Below, one piece after another: positions 34,039 to 41,103 of a stretch of DNA of 64,000 nucleotides (position 1 is its first letter; each line of letters starts with the position of its first letter). The stretch is from contig NZ_JBCNYA010000005.1 of the NCBI RefSeq assembly GCF_049727805.1, forward strand, positions 85,441 through 149,440. Direction: 5' to 3'. Under the pieces are notes generated by a model, which searched no databases, was not told the DNA's origin, and worked only from the letters and a program-made list of their open reading frames with translations. Origin of the DNA: Frateuria_A sp049727805. Lineage in GTDB: Bacteria > Pseudomonadota > Gammaproteobacteria > Xanthomonadales > Rhodanobacteraceae. The position numbers were made by a program, and so were the translations under genes.

Positions 34039-34659
34039 GTGTACACGCTCTACTACTCCCCCGGCACCGCCAGCATGGTGGTGCACCTGGCGCTGCTGGA
34101 AGCCGGCGCGCCGCACGAACTCAGGCTGGTCGACGTGGACGCCGGGGCGCAGCGCGACCCCGCCTACCTCAAGCTCAACCCACGCGGCGTGGTGCCGACT
34201 CTGGTAGTCGACGGCCAGCCGCTGGCCGAGTCGGCCGCGCTGTTGATGCTGCTGGGCGAGCGGCATCCGGAATCGCGGCTGGCGCCGCCGCCGGGCACGC
34301 CGGAGCGTGCGGCCTGGTACCAGTGGATCGTCTATCTCAGCAACACGCTGATGTCCTCCTTCCGGCTGTGGTTCTACCCGCAGGAACTGGACGACACGCC
34401 GGCCGTGCGCGCCGCGCTGCAACGCCGGATCGAGGGCGTGTGGGATCTGCTCGACGCGCACCTGGCGGCGCACGGGCCGCACCTGCTGGGCGAACGCTTC
34501 TCCGGCGCCGACCTGCTGCTGACCATGCTGATGCGTTGGTCGCGCAACATGCCGCGTCCGGCCACCGAGTGGCCCGCGCTCAAGCGGCTGGCCGACCTGG
34601 TGCGCGCGCGGCCGAGCTGGCAGCGGCTGTACGAGATCGAGGGCCTGCGCGAGTGGTAG
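34039..34659 (+). CDS. Glutathione S-transferase family protein
   Basis: A 206-residue protein with a GTG start and CTGGAGAA ribosome-binding site. The thioredoxin-like N-domain has 'YTLYYSPGTASMVVHLALLE' (Ser in the usual catalytic position), the cis-Pro in 'NPRGVVPTLVVDG' and the glutathione-contacting 'LAESAALLMLLGE'. The C-terminal helical domain contains 'FSGADLLLTMLMRW' (N-capping box). It may conjugate or reduce electrophiles with glutathione; gshB at 55772 makes the thiol. Specific substrate unknown. Confidence 0.85.
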   Translation: MYTLYYSPGTASMVVHLALLEAGAPHELRLVDVDAGAQRDPAYLKLNPRGVVPTLVVDGQPLAESAALLMLLGERHPESRLAPPPGTPERAAWYQWIVYLSNTLMSSFRLWFYPQELDDTPAVRAALQRRIEGVWDLLDAHLAAHGPHLLGERFSGADLLLTMLMRWSRNMPRPATEWPALKRLADLVRARPSWQRLYEIEGLREW

Positions 34660-34681
34660 GCCGCCGGGCACGCGAGCGCCG

Positions 34682-35800
34682 ATGACCGCACGCCGCTGGC
34701 TGGAACGGCTCCAGGCCGAGTGGCTGCTGCTCGCCTTCGCTTTGCTCACGCTGGTGCTGGCCCTGGTCGACCCGCAACCCGCGGCGGCATGGGCGCGCTG
34801 GTTGCAGTGGCCGACGCTGGCCGGGCTGGCCGGCCTGCTGATCGCGATCCAGGGCATCCGCGACAGCGCCCTGGTGCAGCATGCCGCCGCCGTGCTGGCT
34901 GCACGCACGCACTCGCTGCGCACGCTGGGTCTGCTGCTGGTGGCCAGCGCCGCGCTGCTGTCGATGGTGCTGACCAACGACGTGAGCCTGTTCGTGCTGG
35001 TGCCGCTGACCGTGGCGATCGGCGGCCTGTCCAACCTGCCGGTGCTGCGCATGGTGGTGCTGGAGGCGCTGGCGGTGAACGCGGGATCGACGCTGAGCCC
35101 GATCGGCAACCCGCAGAACCTGCTGCTGTGGCAGCACGGGCAACTGTCGTTCCTCGGTTTCGCCTGGGCCATGCTTCCGGCGGCCGCGGTGATGTTCGCG
35201 CTCGTGGCGGCGCTGGCCTGGATCTGGCTGCCGCGCGAGCGGGTGGCGCTGCTGCCGGAGGCGCTGGATCGCCAGGTCGTTGCGGGCAGGCTGGCGACGC
35301 TCTCGCTGGCCGCGCTGGCGGCGATGGTGCTGGCGATGGAGTACGGCCACGCCGCCTACGGCGCCGGCGCACTGCTGCTGGTGTTCACGCTGGTCTCGCC
35401 GCGCAGCCTGGCGCGGGTGGACTGGCTGCTGCTGCTTACCTTCGCCGCGATCTTTCTCGGGCTGGGGCACCTGGCCGAGCTGCCGCAGGTCGATGCCGCG
35501 CTGGATCGCTTCGACTTCGGCCAGCCGCTCACGCTCTACCTCGGCGGCATCCTCGCCTCGCAGGTGATCAGCAACGTGCCGGCGACCGTGCTGCTGCTCG
35601 ATCGGGCGCATGATCCGGTTGCGCTGGCGGTGGCGGTCAACGTGGGCGGCTTCGGCTTGGCGATCGGTTCGCTGGCGAACCTCATCGCCCTGCGGCTGGC
35701 GCGCCAGCCGCAGGGCCTGCGCGCGCTGCACCGCGTGTCGATCCCGTTCCTGCTGGTGTGCGCGCCGCTGGTGTACCTGGCCTGGCGCTGGCTCGGCTGA
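34682..35800 (+). CDS. Ion-transporter-superfamily anion permease (SLC13/ArsB/CitMHS-like)
   Basis: A 372-residue polytopic protein with about ten membrane helices. 'SMVLTNDVSLFVLVPL' and 'NAGSTLSPIGNPQNLLLW' match the first re-entrant hairpin of the IT superfamily, and 'ILASQVISNVPATVLLL' matches the second. The 'SNT/SNP' type motif appears as 'SNVPAT'. Such proteins carry citrate, succinate, sulfate, arsenite or sodium/proton exchange; nothing in the sequence settles which. It starts 22 bases after the GST gene and is followed by repeat copy 2. Confidence 0.8.
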   Translation: MTARRWLERLQAEWLLLAFALLTLVLALVDPQPAAAWARWLQWPTLAGLAGLLIAIQGIRDSALVQHAAAVLAARTHSLRTLGLLLVASAALLSMVLTNDVSLFVLVPLTVAIGGLSNLPVLRMVVLEALAVNAGSTLSPIGNPQNLLLWQHGQLSFLGFAWAMLPAAAVMFALVAALAWIWLPRERVALLPEALDRQVVAGRLATLSLAALAAMVLAMEYGHAAYGAGALLLVFTLVSPRSLARVDWLLLLTFAAIFLGLGHLAELPQVDAALDRFDFGQPLTLYLGGILASQVISNVPATVLLLDRAHDPVALAVAVNVGGFGLAIGSLANLIALRLARQPQGLRALHRVSIPFLLVCAPLVYLAWRWLG

Positions 35801-35806
35801 TGCCGC

Positions 35807-35859
35807 GTAGGGTGGGCTCCCTTGCCGCGATGGCGGCGGTGGGCTGAAGCCCACCCTAC
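35807..35859. repeat. Palindromic intergenic repeat, family A, copy 2
   Basis: Perfect outer arms GTAGGGTGGGCT (35807-35818) and AGCCCACCCTAC (35848-35859) surround a centre that includes GGTGGGCTGA. It lies between the convergent permease gene and the minus-strand GSGD-repeat gene, starting seven bases after the permease stop. Confidence 0.8.
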
Positions 35860-35869
35860 GATGCCTGCT

Positions 35870-36637
35870 TCAGTCGTCGTCGCGGGGCACGTCCACCTTG
35901 CCCTTGACGCCGTTGTGGCTCACGTCGCCGCTGCCCTTGGCGCCGAGGCTGAGGTCGCCGCCTACGCCGTCGACGTCCAGATCGCCCGAACCGAGCGTGT
36001 CGGCGCGCACGCTGCCGCGCACGTTGCGCAGGCGCACGTCGCCCGAGCCGATGCTGCCCACGCGCGCGTCGCCGTTGACGCCGCTGACGGTAAGGTCGCC
36101 CGAGCCCACCGAGCTGACCTCCAGGCTGCCCACGTCGTTCGCCTCGATGTCGCCCGAGCCGACGCTGGTGGCGAAGCGGCCGGACGCGTTGCGCACGTGC
36201 AGGTCGCCCGAGCCGACGTGGCTGTCCACTGCCCGCACGCCGCCGACTTCGGCATCGCCCGAGCCGACGTCGACCGACAACGGCAGGTCGGCGGGCATTT
36301 GCACGGTCACTTCCAGCTCGGTCTCGCCACCACCGAACAGGCGGAAGCCGCGACCGTCGCCGAGTTCGAGGATCAGCTGGTCGCCCTCGCGGCGCTGGGT
36401 GACCACCAGATGGTCGAGCAGGTCGCGGTCCGAAGCGCAGGCGCGGCCGGTCACGTCGAGCTTGCGCGCGTCGGCACGGCCGGTCACGTGCAGGTCGTAG
36501 CTGTTGACCTCGATCTGTACCGTGCGTACGCCGGCCAGGTCGAGGCTCATGTTGCGCGGCGCCTCGAAGGCACAACGGTCGGCGGCGTGCCCGGCCAGCG
36601 GCACGAGCAACAGGAGGGAGGCAAGGATGGCGCGCAT
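35870..36637 (-). CDS. Secreted beta-helix protein with GSGD repeats (DUF2807/head-GIN-like)
   Basis: A 255-residue protein with signal peptide ('RAILASLLLLVPLAGHA-A'). Residues ~120-245 consist of seven repeats of about 18 residues, each with a V/I/L-GSGD turn (for example 'HVGSGDLHV', 'SVGSGDIEA', 'SIGSGDVRL', 'TLGSGDLDV'). This predicts a right-handed beta-helix, as in GIN/DUF4097 proteins. Two cysteines near the N-terminus ('DRCAFEA' and 'GRACASD') may form a disulfide. It ends in acidic DDD. Likely periplasmic or envelope-exposed; the role of this family is poorly known. It is divergent from the small gene at 36754. Confidence 0.75.
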   Translation of the reverse strand: MRAILASLLLLVPLAGHAADRCAFEAPRNMSLDLAGVRTVQIEVNSYDLHVTGRADARKLDVTGRACASDRDLLDHLVVTQRREGDQLILELGDGRGFRLFGGGETELEVTVQMPADLPLSVDVGSGDAEVGGVRAVDSHVGSGDLHVRNASGRFATSVGSGDIEANDVGSLEVSSVGSGDLTVSGVNGDARVGSIGSGDVRLRNVRGSVRADTLGSGDLDVDGVGGDLSLGAKGSGDVSHNGVKGKVDVPRDDD

Positions 36638-36753
36638 GGGAACTCCGCTTGGCTGAATGGACGTCCCTAGGATGCACCGCGGGCGCGCAGGGTTGAAGTC
36701 AACCGGCCGGGCGGGGTCGCGTTTTCCGGAACACCCTCCGATGGAGTCCGTCC

Positions 36754-37227
36754 ATGGCACCACGCATCCTGCTCGCTCCCGCCCTCGCCCTGCTGCTGGC
36801 CAGCCCCCTGGCCATGTCGCAGGACGCGCCGTCCGCGCCGCCGGCCCCGCAGGCGCATACCCTGCCCGCGCCCGACCACGCTCCGATGCGCCATCGCATG
36901 CATCGCATGTTCATGGAGCGCGGCCCCGGCTCGGGTGCCCTGTCCGACCTGCACGCGCTGGAGCACCTGTATCGCAAGGCCGGGCGCGAGAAGGAGCTGG
37001 CCGGCATCTACAACGAGGTGCTGTCCAAGTCACAGGATCCGCACCTGCGCACCTACGCCTACCATCGCCTCGCCCGACTGCAGGCGGAGCCGGCGAATGT
37101 CGACCAGGCGATCGCCACGCTGCGCAAGAGCCTGTCGGAGAATCTCGCCAACGAGGCGAAGATGCGCGCCGACCGCGAGCGCATGCGTGCGCAGTGGCAG
37201 CAGCCGAAGACGCCGGCGGCACGCTGA
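36754..37227 (+). CDS. Small exported protein with TPR-like helices, unknown function
   Basis: A 157-residue protein. A signal peptide ends near 'LAMSQ-DAPSAPP', followed by a Pro/Ala-rich and Met/His-rich stretch ('HAPMRHRMHRMFMERGPG'), then helices of TPR character ('ALEHLYRKAGREKELAGIYN', 'YAYHRLARLQ', 'VDQAIATLRKSLSENL'). The His/Met-rich part could bind metal such as copper, but this is speculative. It is transcribed away from the GSGD-repeat gene and ends just before repeat copy 3. I do not recognise a family. Confidence 0.6.
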   Translation: MAPRILLAPALALLLASPLAMSQDAPSAPPAPQAHTLPAPDHAPMRHRMHRMFMERGPGSGALSDLHALEHLYRKAGREKELAGIYNEVLSKSQDPHLRTYAYHRLARLQAEPANVDQAIATLRKSLSENLANEAKMRADRERMRAQWQQPKTPAAR

Positions 37228-37240
37228 ACCGGTGGGAGGC

Positions 37241-37300
37241 TCCCGCAGGGTGGGCTTCAGCCCAACCTGCGGGAGAAGTCCGGTGGGCTGAAGCCCACCC
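37241..37300. repeat. Palindromic intergenic repeat, family A, copy 3
   Basis: A long near-perfect hairpin has arms TCCCGCAGGGTGGGCT and AGCCCAACCTGCGGGA (37241-37275) with a TC loop. It is followed by GGTGGGCTGAAGCCCACC to about 37299. It lies between the convergent gene at 36754 and mazG. The core GGGTGGGCT...AGCCCACC is shared with copies 1 and 2. Confidence 0.75.
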
Positions 37301-37307
37301 AACCGCG

Positions 37308-38105
37308 TCATTCTTCGCGTTTGGCCTGTCGCCAGAGCGCTTCCTGCTCTTCCAGGGTCCGTTCCGCGAGCGCACGGCCTTCGGCAGCGGCCAGCGCCTC
37401 CATGGCGCGGAAGCGCCGCTCGAACTTGGCATTGGCGCGGCGCAGTGCGCGTGAGAAGTCCACGCCCGCATGGCGGGCCAGGTTGGCAGTGACGAAGAGC
37501 ACGTCGCCCAGCTCGTCTTCCAGCCGATCGGCATCGGCACCGCGCTCGAACTCGGTGCGTACCTCGTCCACTTCCTCGGCCAGCTTGTCCAGCATCGGCC
37601 CGGCTTCGCGCCATTCGAAGCCGACGCCCGCGGCCCGCTGCTGCAGCTTGGCGGCGCGCTTCCATTCGGGCAGGCCACGCGAGATGCCGGCCAGCGCGCT
37701 GGCGTCGTGGGCCTCGCCGCGGCCTTCCCGTTCCGCCGCCTTGATCGCTTCCCACGCCCGGGTCTGCGCCTCGACGTCCGCGTAGCGCTCGTCGGCGAAC
37801 ACGTGCGGGTGGCGCCGGCGCATCTTGTCGGCAATCGCATGCGCGACGTCGGCAAAGTCGAACAGCCCCCGTTCGCTCGCCATCTGCGCGTGGAAGACCA
37901 CCTGCAGCAGCAGGTCGCCCAGTTCCTCGCGCAGGTCGTCGAAGTCGCCGCGGTCGATCGCGTCGGCGACTTCGTAGGCTTCTTCGAGGGTGTACGGCGC
38001 GATCGAGGCGAAATCCTGCTGCACGTCCCACGGACAGCCGTGCTCGGGATCGCGCAGGCGCGCCATGATCCCGAGCAGGTCTTCCAGCGTGTAGCACGCC
38101 TCCAC
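37308..38105 (-). CDS. mazG: Nucleoside triphosphate pyrophosphohydrolase MazG
   Basis: A 265-residue all-alpha NTP pyrophosphatase, close to E. coli MazG (263). The first MazG domain has 'RLRDPEHGCPWDVQQDF', 'YTLEEAYEVADAI' and the metal-binding 'LREELGDLLLQVVFHAQM'. The second repeats the pattern as 'LAEEVDEV' and 'LEDELGDVLFVTANLARHAG'. It hydrolyses nucleoside triphosphates to monophosphates and limits mutagenic or alarmone pools. The start is the GTG at 38105, two bases after the cysQ stop. It closes a nudE-cysQ-mazG operon. Confidence 0.93.
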   Translation of the reverse strand: MEACYTLEDLLGIMARLRDPEHGCPWDVQQDFASIAPYTLEEAYEVADAIDRGDFDDLREELGDLLLQVVFHAQMASERGLFDFADVAHAIADKMRRRHPHVFADERYADVEAQTRAWEAIKAAEREGRGEAHDASALAGISRGLPEWKRAAKLQQRAAGVGFEWREAGPMLDKLAEEVDEVRTEFERGADADRLEDELGDVLFVTANLARHAGVDFSRALRRANAKFERRFRAMEALAAAEGRALAERTLEEQEALWRQAKREE

Positions 38106-38107
38106 GC

Positions 38108-38932
38108 TCAAGCGGGACGTGCCTCGCCCAGCCGTGCCTTCCAGTCCACCGCGCGGTCGCCCACGGCGAGGAACTCGGGATTGAGCACCGACTCCTTCGT
38201 GTTGTAGCGCAGCGGCTCGCCGGCCAGGTCGAGCACCGCGCCGCCGGCCTGTTCCAGCACGCACTGCGCGGCCGCGGTATCCCATTCGCTGGTCGGCCCC
38301 AGCCGCAGGTAGAGGTCGGCCACGGCGCGGGCGATCAGGCAGAACTTGAGCGAAGAGCCCATCGGAAACGGCTGGTAGGGCGTGCCCAGCAACGCATCGA
38401 GAAACCCTTGCGTGTCGCTGCCGTGCGAGCGGCTGCCCGCCACCACTGCGGGCTCGGCCAGCGTGCGCACACCGATCGGCTGCCACTGGCCGCCAGCATG
38501 CTGCTGCAGCCACGCGCCCTGGCCGTCGACCGCCGCGTAAAGCTCGCCGGTGACCGGCGCCAGCACCACGCCGAGCACCGGACGATGGTTTTCGATGAGC
38601 GCGATGTTGACCGTGAATTCGCCATTGCGCTTGACGAACTCGCGGGTGCCGTCGAGCGGGTCGACCAGCCAGTAGCGCGACCACGTGCGGCGCTGCTCCC
38701 ACGGCGCGGCGCGCGCCTCCTCCGACAGCACCGGCACGTCCGGCGCGATGCGCGCCAGGCCGGCGGCGATAACGCGCTGGGCGGCAAGGTCCGCGGCGGT
38801 GAGCGGCGAGGCATCATCCTTGTGCTCGACGGTGAACTCGTCGCGATAGATCGCCAGGATCGCGTTGCCGGCCTCGCGCGCGATCGCGCCCACCTCGGCC
38901 AGCAGGCCGGTCTCGGGTGCGACCGCACTCAT
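38108..38932 (-). CDS. cysQ: 3'(2'),5'-bisphosphate nucleotidase CysQ
   Basis: A 274-residue inositol-monophosphatase-fold enzyme that hydrolyses PAP from sulfate assimilation. Metal sites are 'LSEEARA', 'WLVDPLDGTREFVKRNGEF' and 'SEWDTAAAQCVLEQAGG'. 'SRSHG' and 'GSSLKFCLIARAVADLY' are CysQ-type. The ATG overlaps the nudE stop as ATGA. Neighbouring nudE and mazG also act on nucleotide by-products, giving a small housekeeping operon. Confidence 0.93.
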   Translation of the reverse strand: MSAVAPETGLLAEVGAIAREAGNAILAIYRDEFTVEHKDDASPLTAADLAAQRVIAAGLARIAPDVPVLSEEARAAPWEQRRTWSRYWLVDPLDGTREFVKRNGEFTVNIALIENHRPVLGVVLAPVTGELYAAVDGQGAWLQQHAGGQWQPIGVRTLAEPAVVAGSRSHGSDTQGFLDALLGTPYQPFPMGSSLKFCLIARAVADLYLRLGPTSEWDTAAAQCVLEQAGGAVLDLAGEPLRYNTKESVLNPEFLAVGDRAVDWKARLGEARPA

Positions 38933-39483
38933 GGCTGGAACCGCCCGGCCAGGTATTCGCGCGCCATGAACAGTGCGGCGATCGAGCGGCCTTCGGTCAC
39001 GTCGTCGCGGCCGATCAGGGTATGCAGTTCGGAAAGCTTCCACGGCACCACGTCCAGCTCCTCGGGTTCGTCGCCGGGCAGGCGTTCGGGATAAAGGTCC
39101 TGCGCAAGCACCACGTGCGCCATATGGGTCATGTAGCCGGGCGAGAGCGACAGGTTGTGCAGGATCTTCAGGCGCTTTGCGCCGTAGCCGATTTCCTCCT
39201 TGAGCTCGCGGTCGGCTCCCTGCTCGGCGGTCTCGTCCTGGTCGAGCCGGCCCTTGGGCAGCGAGAGCTCGTAGCGGCCGACGCCCGCGCCGTACTCGCG
39301 CACCAGCAGCACGGTGTCGTCGTCGAGCATCGGCACGATGATCACCGCACCCAGGCCGCTGGCGCGCAGCCGTTCGTAGGTGCGTTTCTCGCCGTTGGAG
39401 AACTCGAGGTCGAGTTGTTCGACGCGCAGGAAGCGGCTGTCGACGCACTCGCGGGTGGCGTGGATGATCGGTGGCTTGCGCAT
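38929..39483 (-). CDS. nudE: ADP compounds hydrolase NudE (Nudix)
   Basis: A 184-residue Nudix enzyme cleaving ADP-ribose, Ap3A and NADH-type compounds. A complete Nudix box runs from 'GRLDQDETAEQGADRE' to 'LKEEIGY'. 'LSLSPGYMTHMAHVVLA' and the N-terminal 'RFLRVEQLDLEFSNGEKRTY' are typical of NudE/ADP-ribose pyrophosphatase. It opens the nudE-cysQ-mazG operon; the pairing of nudE with cysQ is also seen in other gammaproteobacteria. Confidence 0.9.
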   Translation of the reverse strand: MRKPPIIHATRECVDSRFLRVEQLDLEFSNGEKRTYERLRASGLGAVIIVPMLDDDTVLLVREYGAGVGRYELSLPKGRLDQDETAEQGADRELKEEIGYGAKRLKILHNLSLSPGYMTHMAHVVLAQDLYPERLPGDEPEELDVVPWKLSELHTLIGRDDVTEGRSIAALFMAREYLAGRFQP

Positions 39484-39492
39484 CGGACGATT

Positions 39493-40278
39493 CTAGCCCG
39501 ATCGAATGTCACGCAGCCGTTCAAGCGCCCGGGCATGGATCGCCGGCACGCCGGCGAGCACGCTGGTGGTCTCCAGGCCGGGCGGCTGGCCCTCGATATC
39601 GGTGAACACGCCGCCGGCCTCGCGCACGATCACCGCCAGCGCGGCGACGTCCAGGATGTTCACGTCCGACTCGATCACGAGATCCAGGCCGCCGCGCGCG
39701 AGCAGGTGGTAGTGGCAGAAGTCGCCATAGCCGCGGATGCGGCTGCTGTCGCGGATCAATGCACCGAGCGCGCCCCAGCGCGCGTCGGCGGTCAGCGTTT
39801 TGACGTTGCCGATGGAAAGCGACGCCTGCGTCAGGCTGTCGGTGGCCGCCACGTTCACGCGCTCGCCGTCCAGCCAGGCACCGGCACCATGCCGCGCCCA
39901 CATGGTCTCACCGTAGACCGGCGCGCTGGACACGCCCAGCACCAGTTCGCCGCGGTCCATCAGCGCGATCTGCGTGGAGAAGAACGGCGTGCGGCGCACG
40001 AAGCTCTTGGTGCCGTCGAGCGGATCGACCAGCCACAGCAGACCGTCGCGCGCGCCTTCCAGGCCGTATTCCTCGCCGAAGATCGCCACCTGCGGCAGCG
40101 CCCTGGCCAGCACCGCGCGGATCACCTGCTCGGCCTCACGGTCGGCCACGGTGACCGGCGTGGCGTCAGCCTTCCATTCCACCGCCACGCCGCGGTTCCA
40201 GTAGTGGCGGATGATCTCCGCCGCGGCTGCGGCGGCCTCGCGGGCGGCGGACAGGGCGTGTTCGATGTCGTAGCTCAT
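39493..40278 (-). CDS. Inositol-monophosphatase family phosphatase (HisN/SuhB-like)
   Basis: A 261-residue enzyme of the IMPase fold. Motifs: 'FGEEYG', 'LWLVDPLDGTKSFVRRTPFF' and 'ESDVNILDVAALAVIVREAGG'. Overall it resembles HisN-type histidinol-phosphatases as much as inositol phosphatases ('DGTKSFVRRTPFFST'), so the substrate could be histidinol phosphate, inositol phosphate or another sugar phosphate. It overlaps the gspN stop by ATGA and is ten bases from nudE, so it may be transcribed into that operon. Confidence 0.85.
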   Translation of the reverse strand: MSYDIEHALSAAREAAAAAAEIIRHYWNRGVAVEWKADATPVTVADREAEQVIRAVLARALPQVAIFGEEYGLEGARDGLLWLVDPLDGTKSFVRRTPFFSTQIALMDRGELVLGVSSAPVYGETMWARHGAGAWLDGERVNVAATDSLTQASLSIGNVKTLTADARWGALGALIRDSSRIRGYGDFCHYHLLARGGLDLVIESDVNILDVAALAVIVREAGGVFTDIEGQPPGLETTSVLAGVPAIHARALERLRDIRSG

Positions 40279-41054
40279 CGGGTCGTTTCCGGTGTGGCGG
40301 CGGCAAGCCCGCCGCGGCGTTGCAGGTGGACCGAGCCATCCGCGCCGGGTTGGCCCAGGCGCGCCAGCCAGCGTCGCAGCGCGGGATCGCCGGTGCGCGG
40401 CCGCAGCAGCAGGTCGAGGCGCCACCCCAGCGGGCTGGCCTGCCATTGGCCCTCGACGTGCAGCGGCTCTTGGCCCTGGTCGTGGAGTTCGCCGCGCAGC
40501 ACGCCGTTGGCACCATGCAGTGCCATGTCGATGTTGCCCAGCGCGATGGCCTGCGCCGGCACCTGCATGACCGCATCGCGCCACTGCGCCTGGCCTTCGA
40601 GCTCGACCGGCCAGTTCGCCTGAAGTACGACACGCTGCAGCGTCGCCGTCAGCGCGCCGCGCGGCGCGCCCAGCGACGTATCGAGCCGGGGCGACCAGGC
40701 CGCCAGGTCGCTGCGCAGGGTCACGTCGCTCCAGATCGGACGGCCCAATACGTCGCGGCGCAGGTGGCCGCGCGCCGTCAGCAACGGCCCCTCGAACTGC
40801 AATTGCAGATCCAGCCTTCCCAACAACGCGCGGCGCGAGAGCTGCCACCGCACCGTGCCAAGCGGACGGCCGTCCGGACCGCGCAATTGCCCGGCGCCGC
40901 CATCCCAGACCAGGCCGTAAACGCCCTCGAGCCGCAATCCGTGCAGTCGCGACTGCACGACCGGCGCGACCCAGCGCGCCGGCAGGAACCACACCAGCAG
41001 CACGGCAAACAGCAGGATGGCAGCGGCCAGCCAGCCGACGTGCGAACGTTTCAC
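40275..41054 (-). CDS. gspN: Type II secretion system protein N (GspN), apparently orphan
   Basis: A 259-residue protein with one N-terminal membrane helix ('WLAAAILLFAVLLVWFLPA') and a periplasmic domain. The order 'ARWVAPVVQ', 'GVYGLVWDGGAGQLR' and 'WQLSRRALLGRLDLQL' fits the GspN family, as do the later 'QWQASPLGWRLDLLLRP' region and the tail. GspN is a little-studied inner-membrane part of some type II secretion systems. No other gsp gene is in this window. The start is the GTG at 41054 with AAGGA five bases upstream. Divergent from bioA by 49 bases. Confidence 0.78.
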   Translation of the reverse strand: MKRSHVGWLAAAILLFAVLLVWFLPARWVAPVVQSRLHGLRLEGVYGLVWDGGAGQLRGPDGRPLGTVRWQLSRRALLGRLDLQLQFEGPLLTARGHLRRDVLGRPIWSDVTLRSDLAAWSPRLDTSLGAPRGALTATLQRVVLQANWPVELEGQAQWRDAVMQVPAQAIALGNIDMALHGANGVLRGELHDQGQEPLHVEGQWQASPLGWRLDLLLRPRTGDPALRRWLARLGQPGADGSVHLQRRGGLAAATPETTR

Positions 41055-41103
41055 CTCGGTCCTTGAACTTGAGCGGCCATGCCGCAGCGCCGATGATAGC
41101 CGG

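Noticed and set aside
35980..36290. Regular DNA repeats resembling a CRISPR array or tandem satellite
   Set aside because: They encode the GSGD peptide repeats in one open frame; spacing follows codons and there are no unique spacers.
41055..41103. BirA operator or riboswitch before bioA
   Set aside because: The 49-base gap shows no palindrome of BirA type and is too short for a riboswitch.
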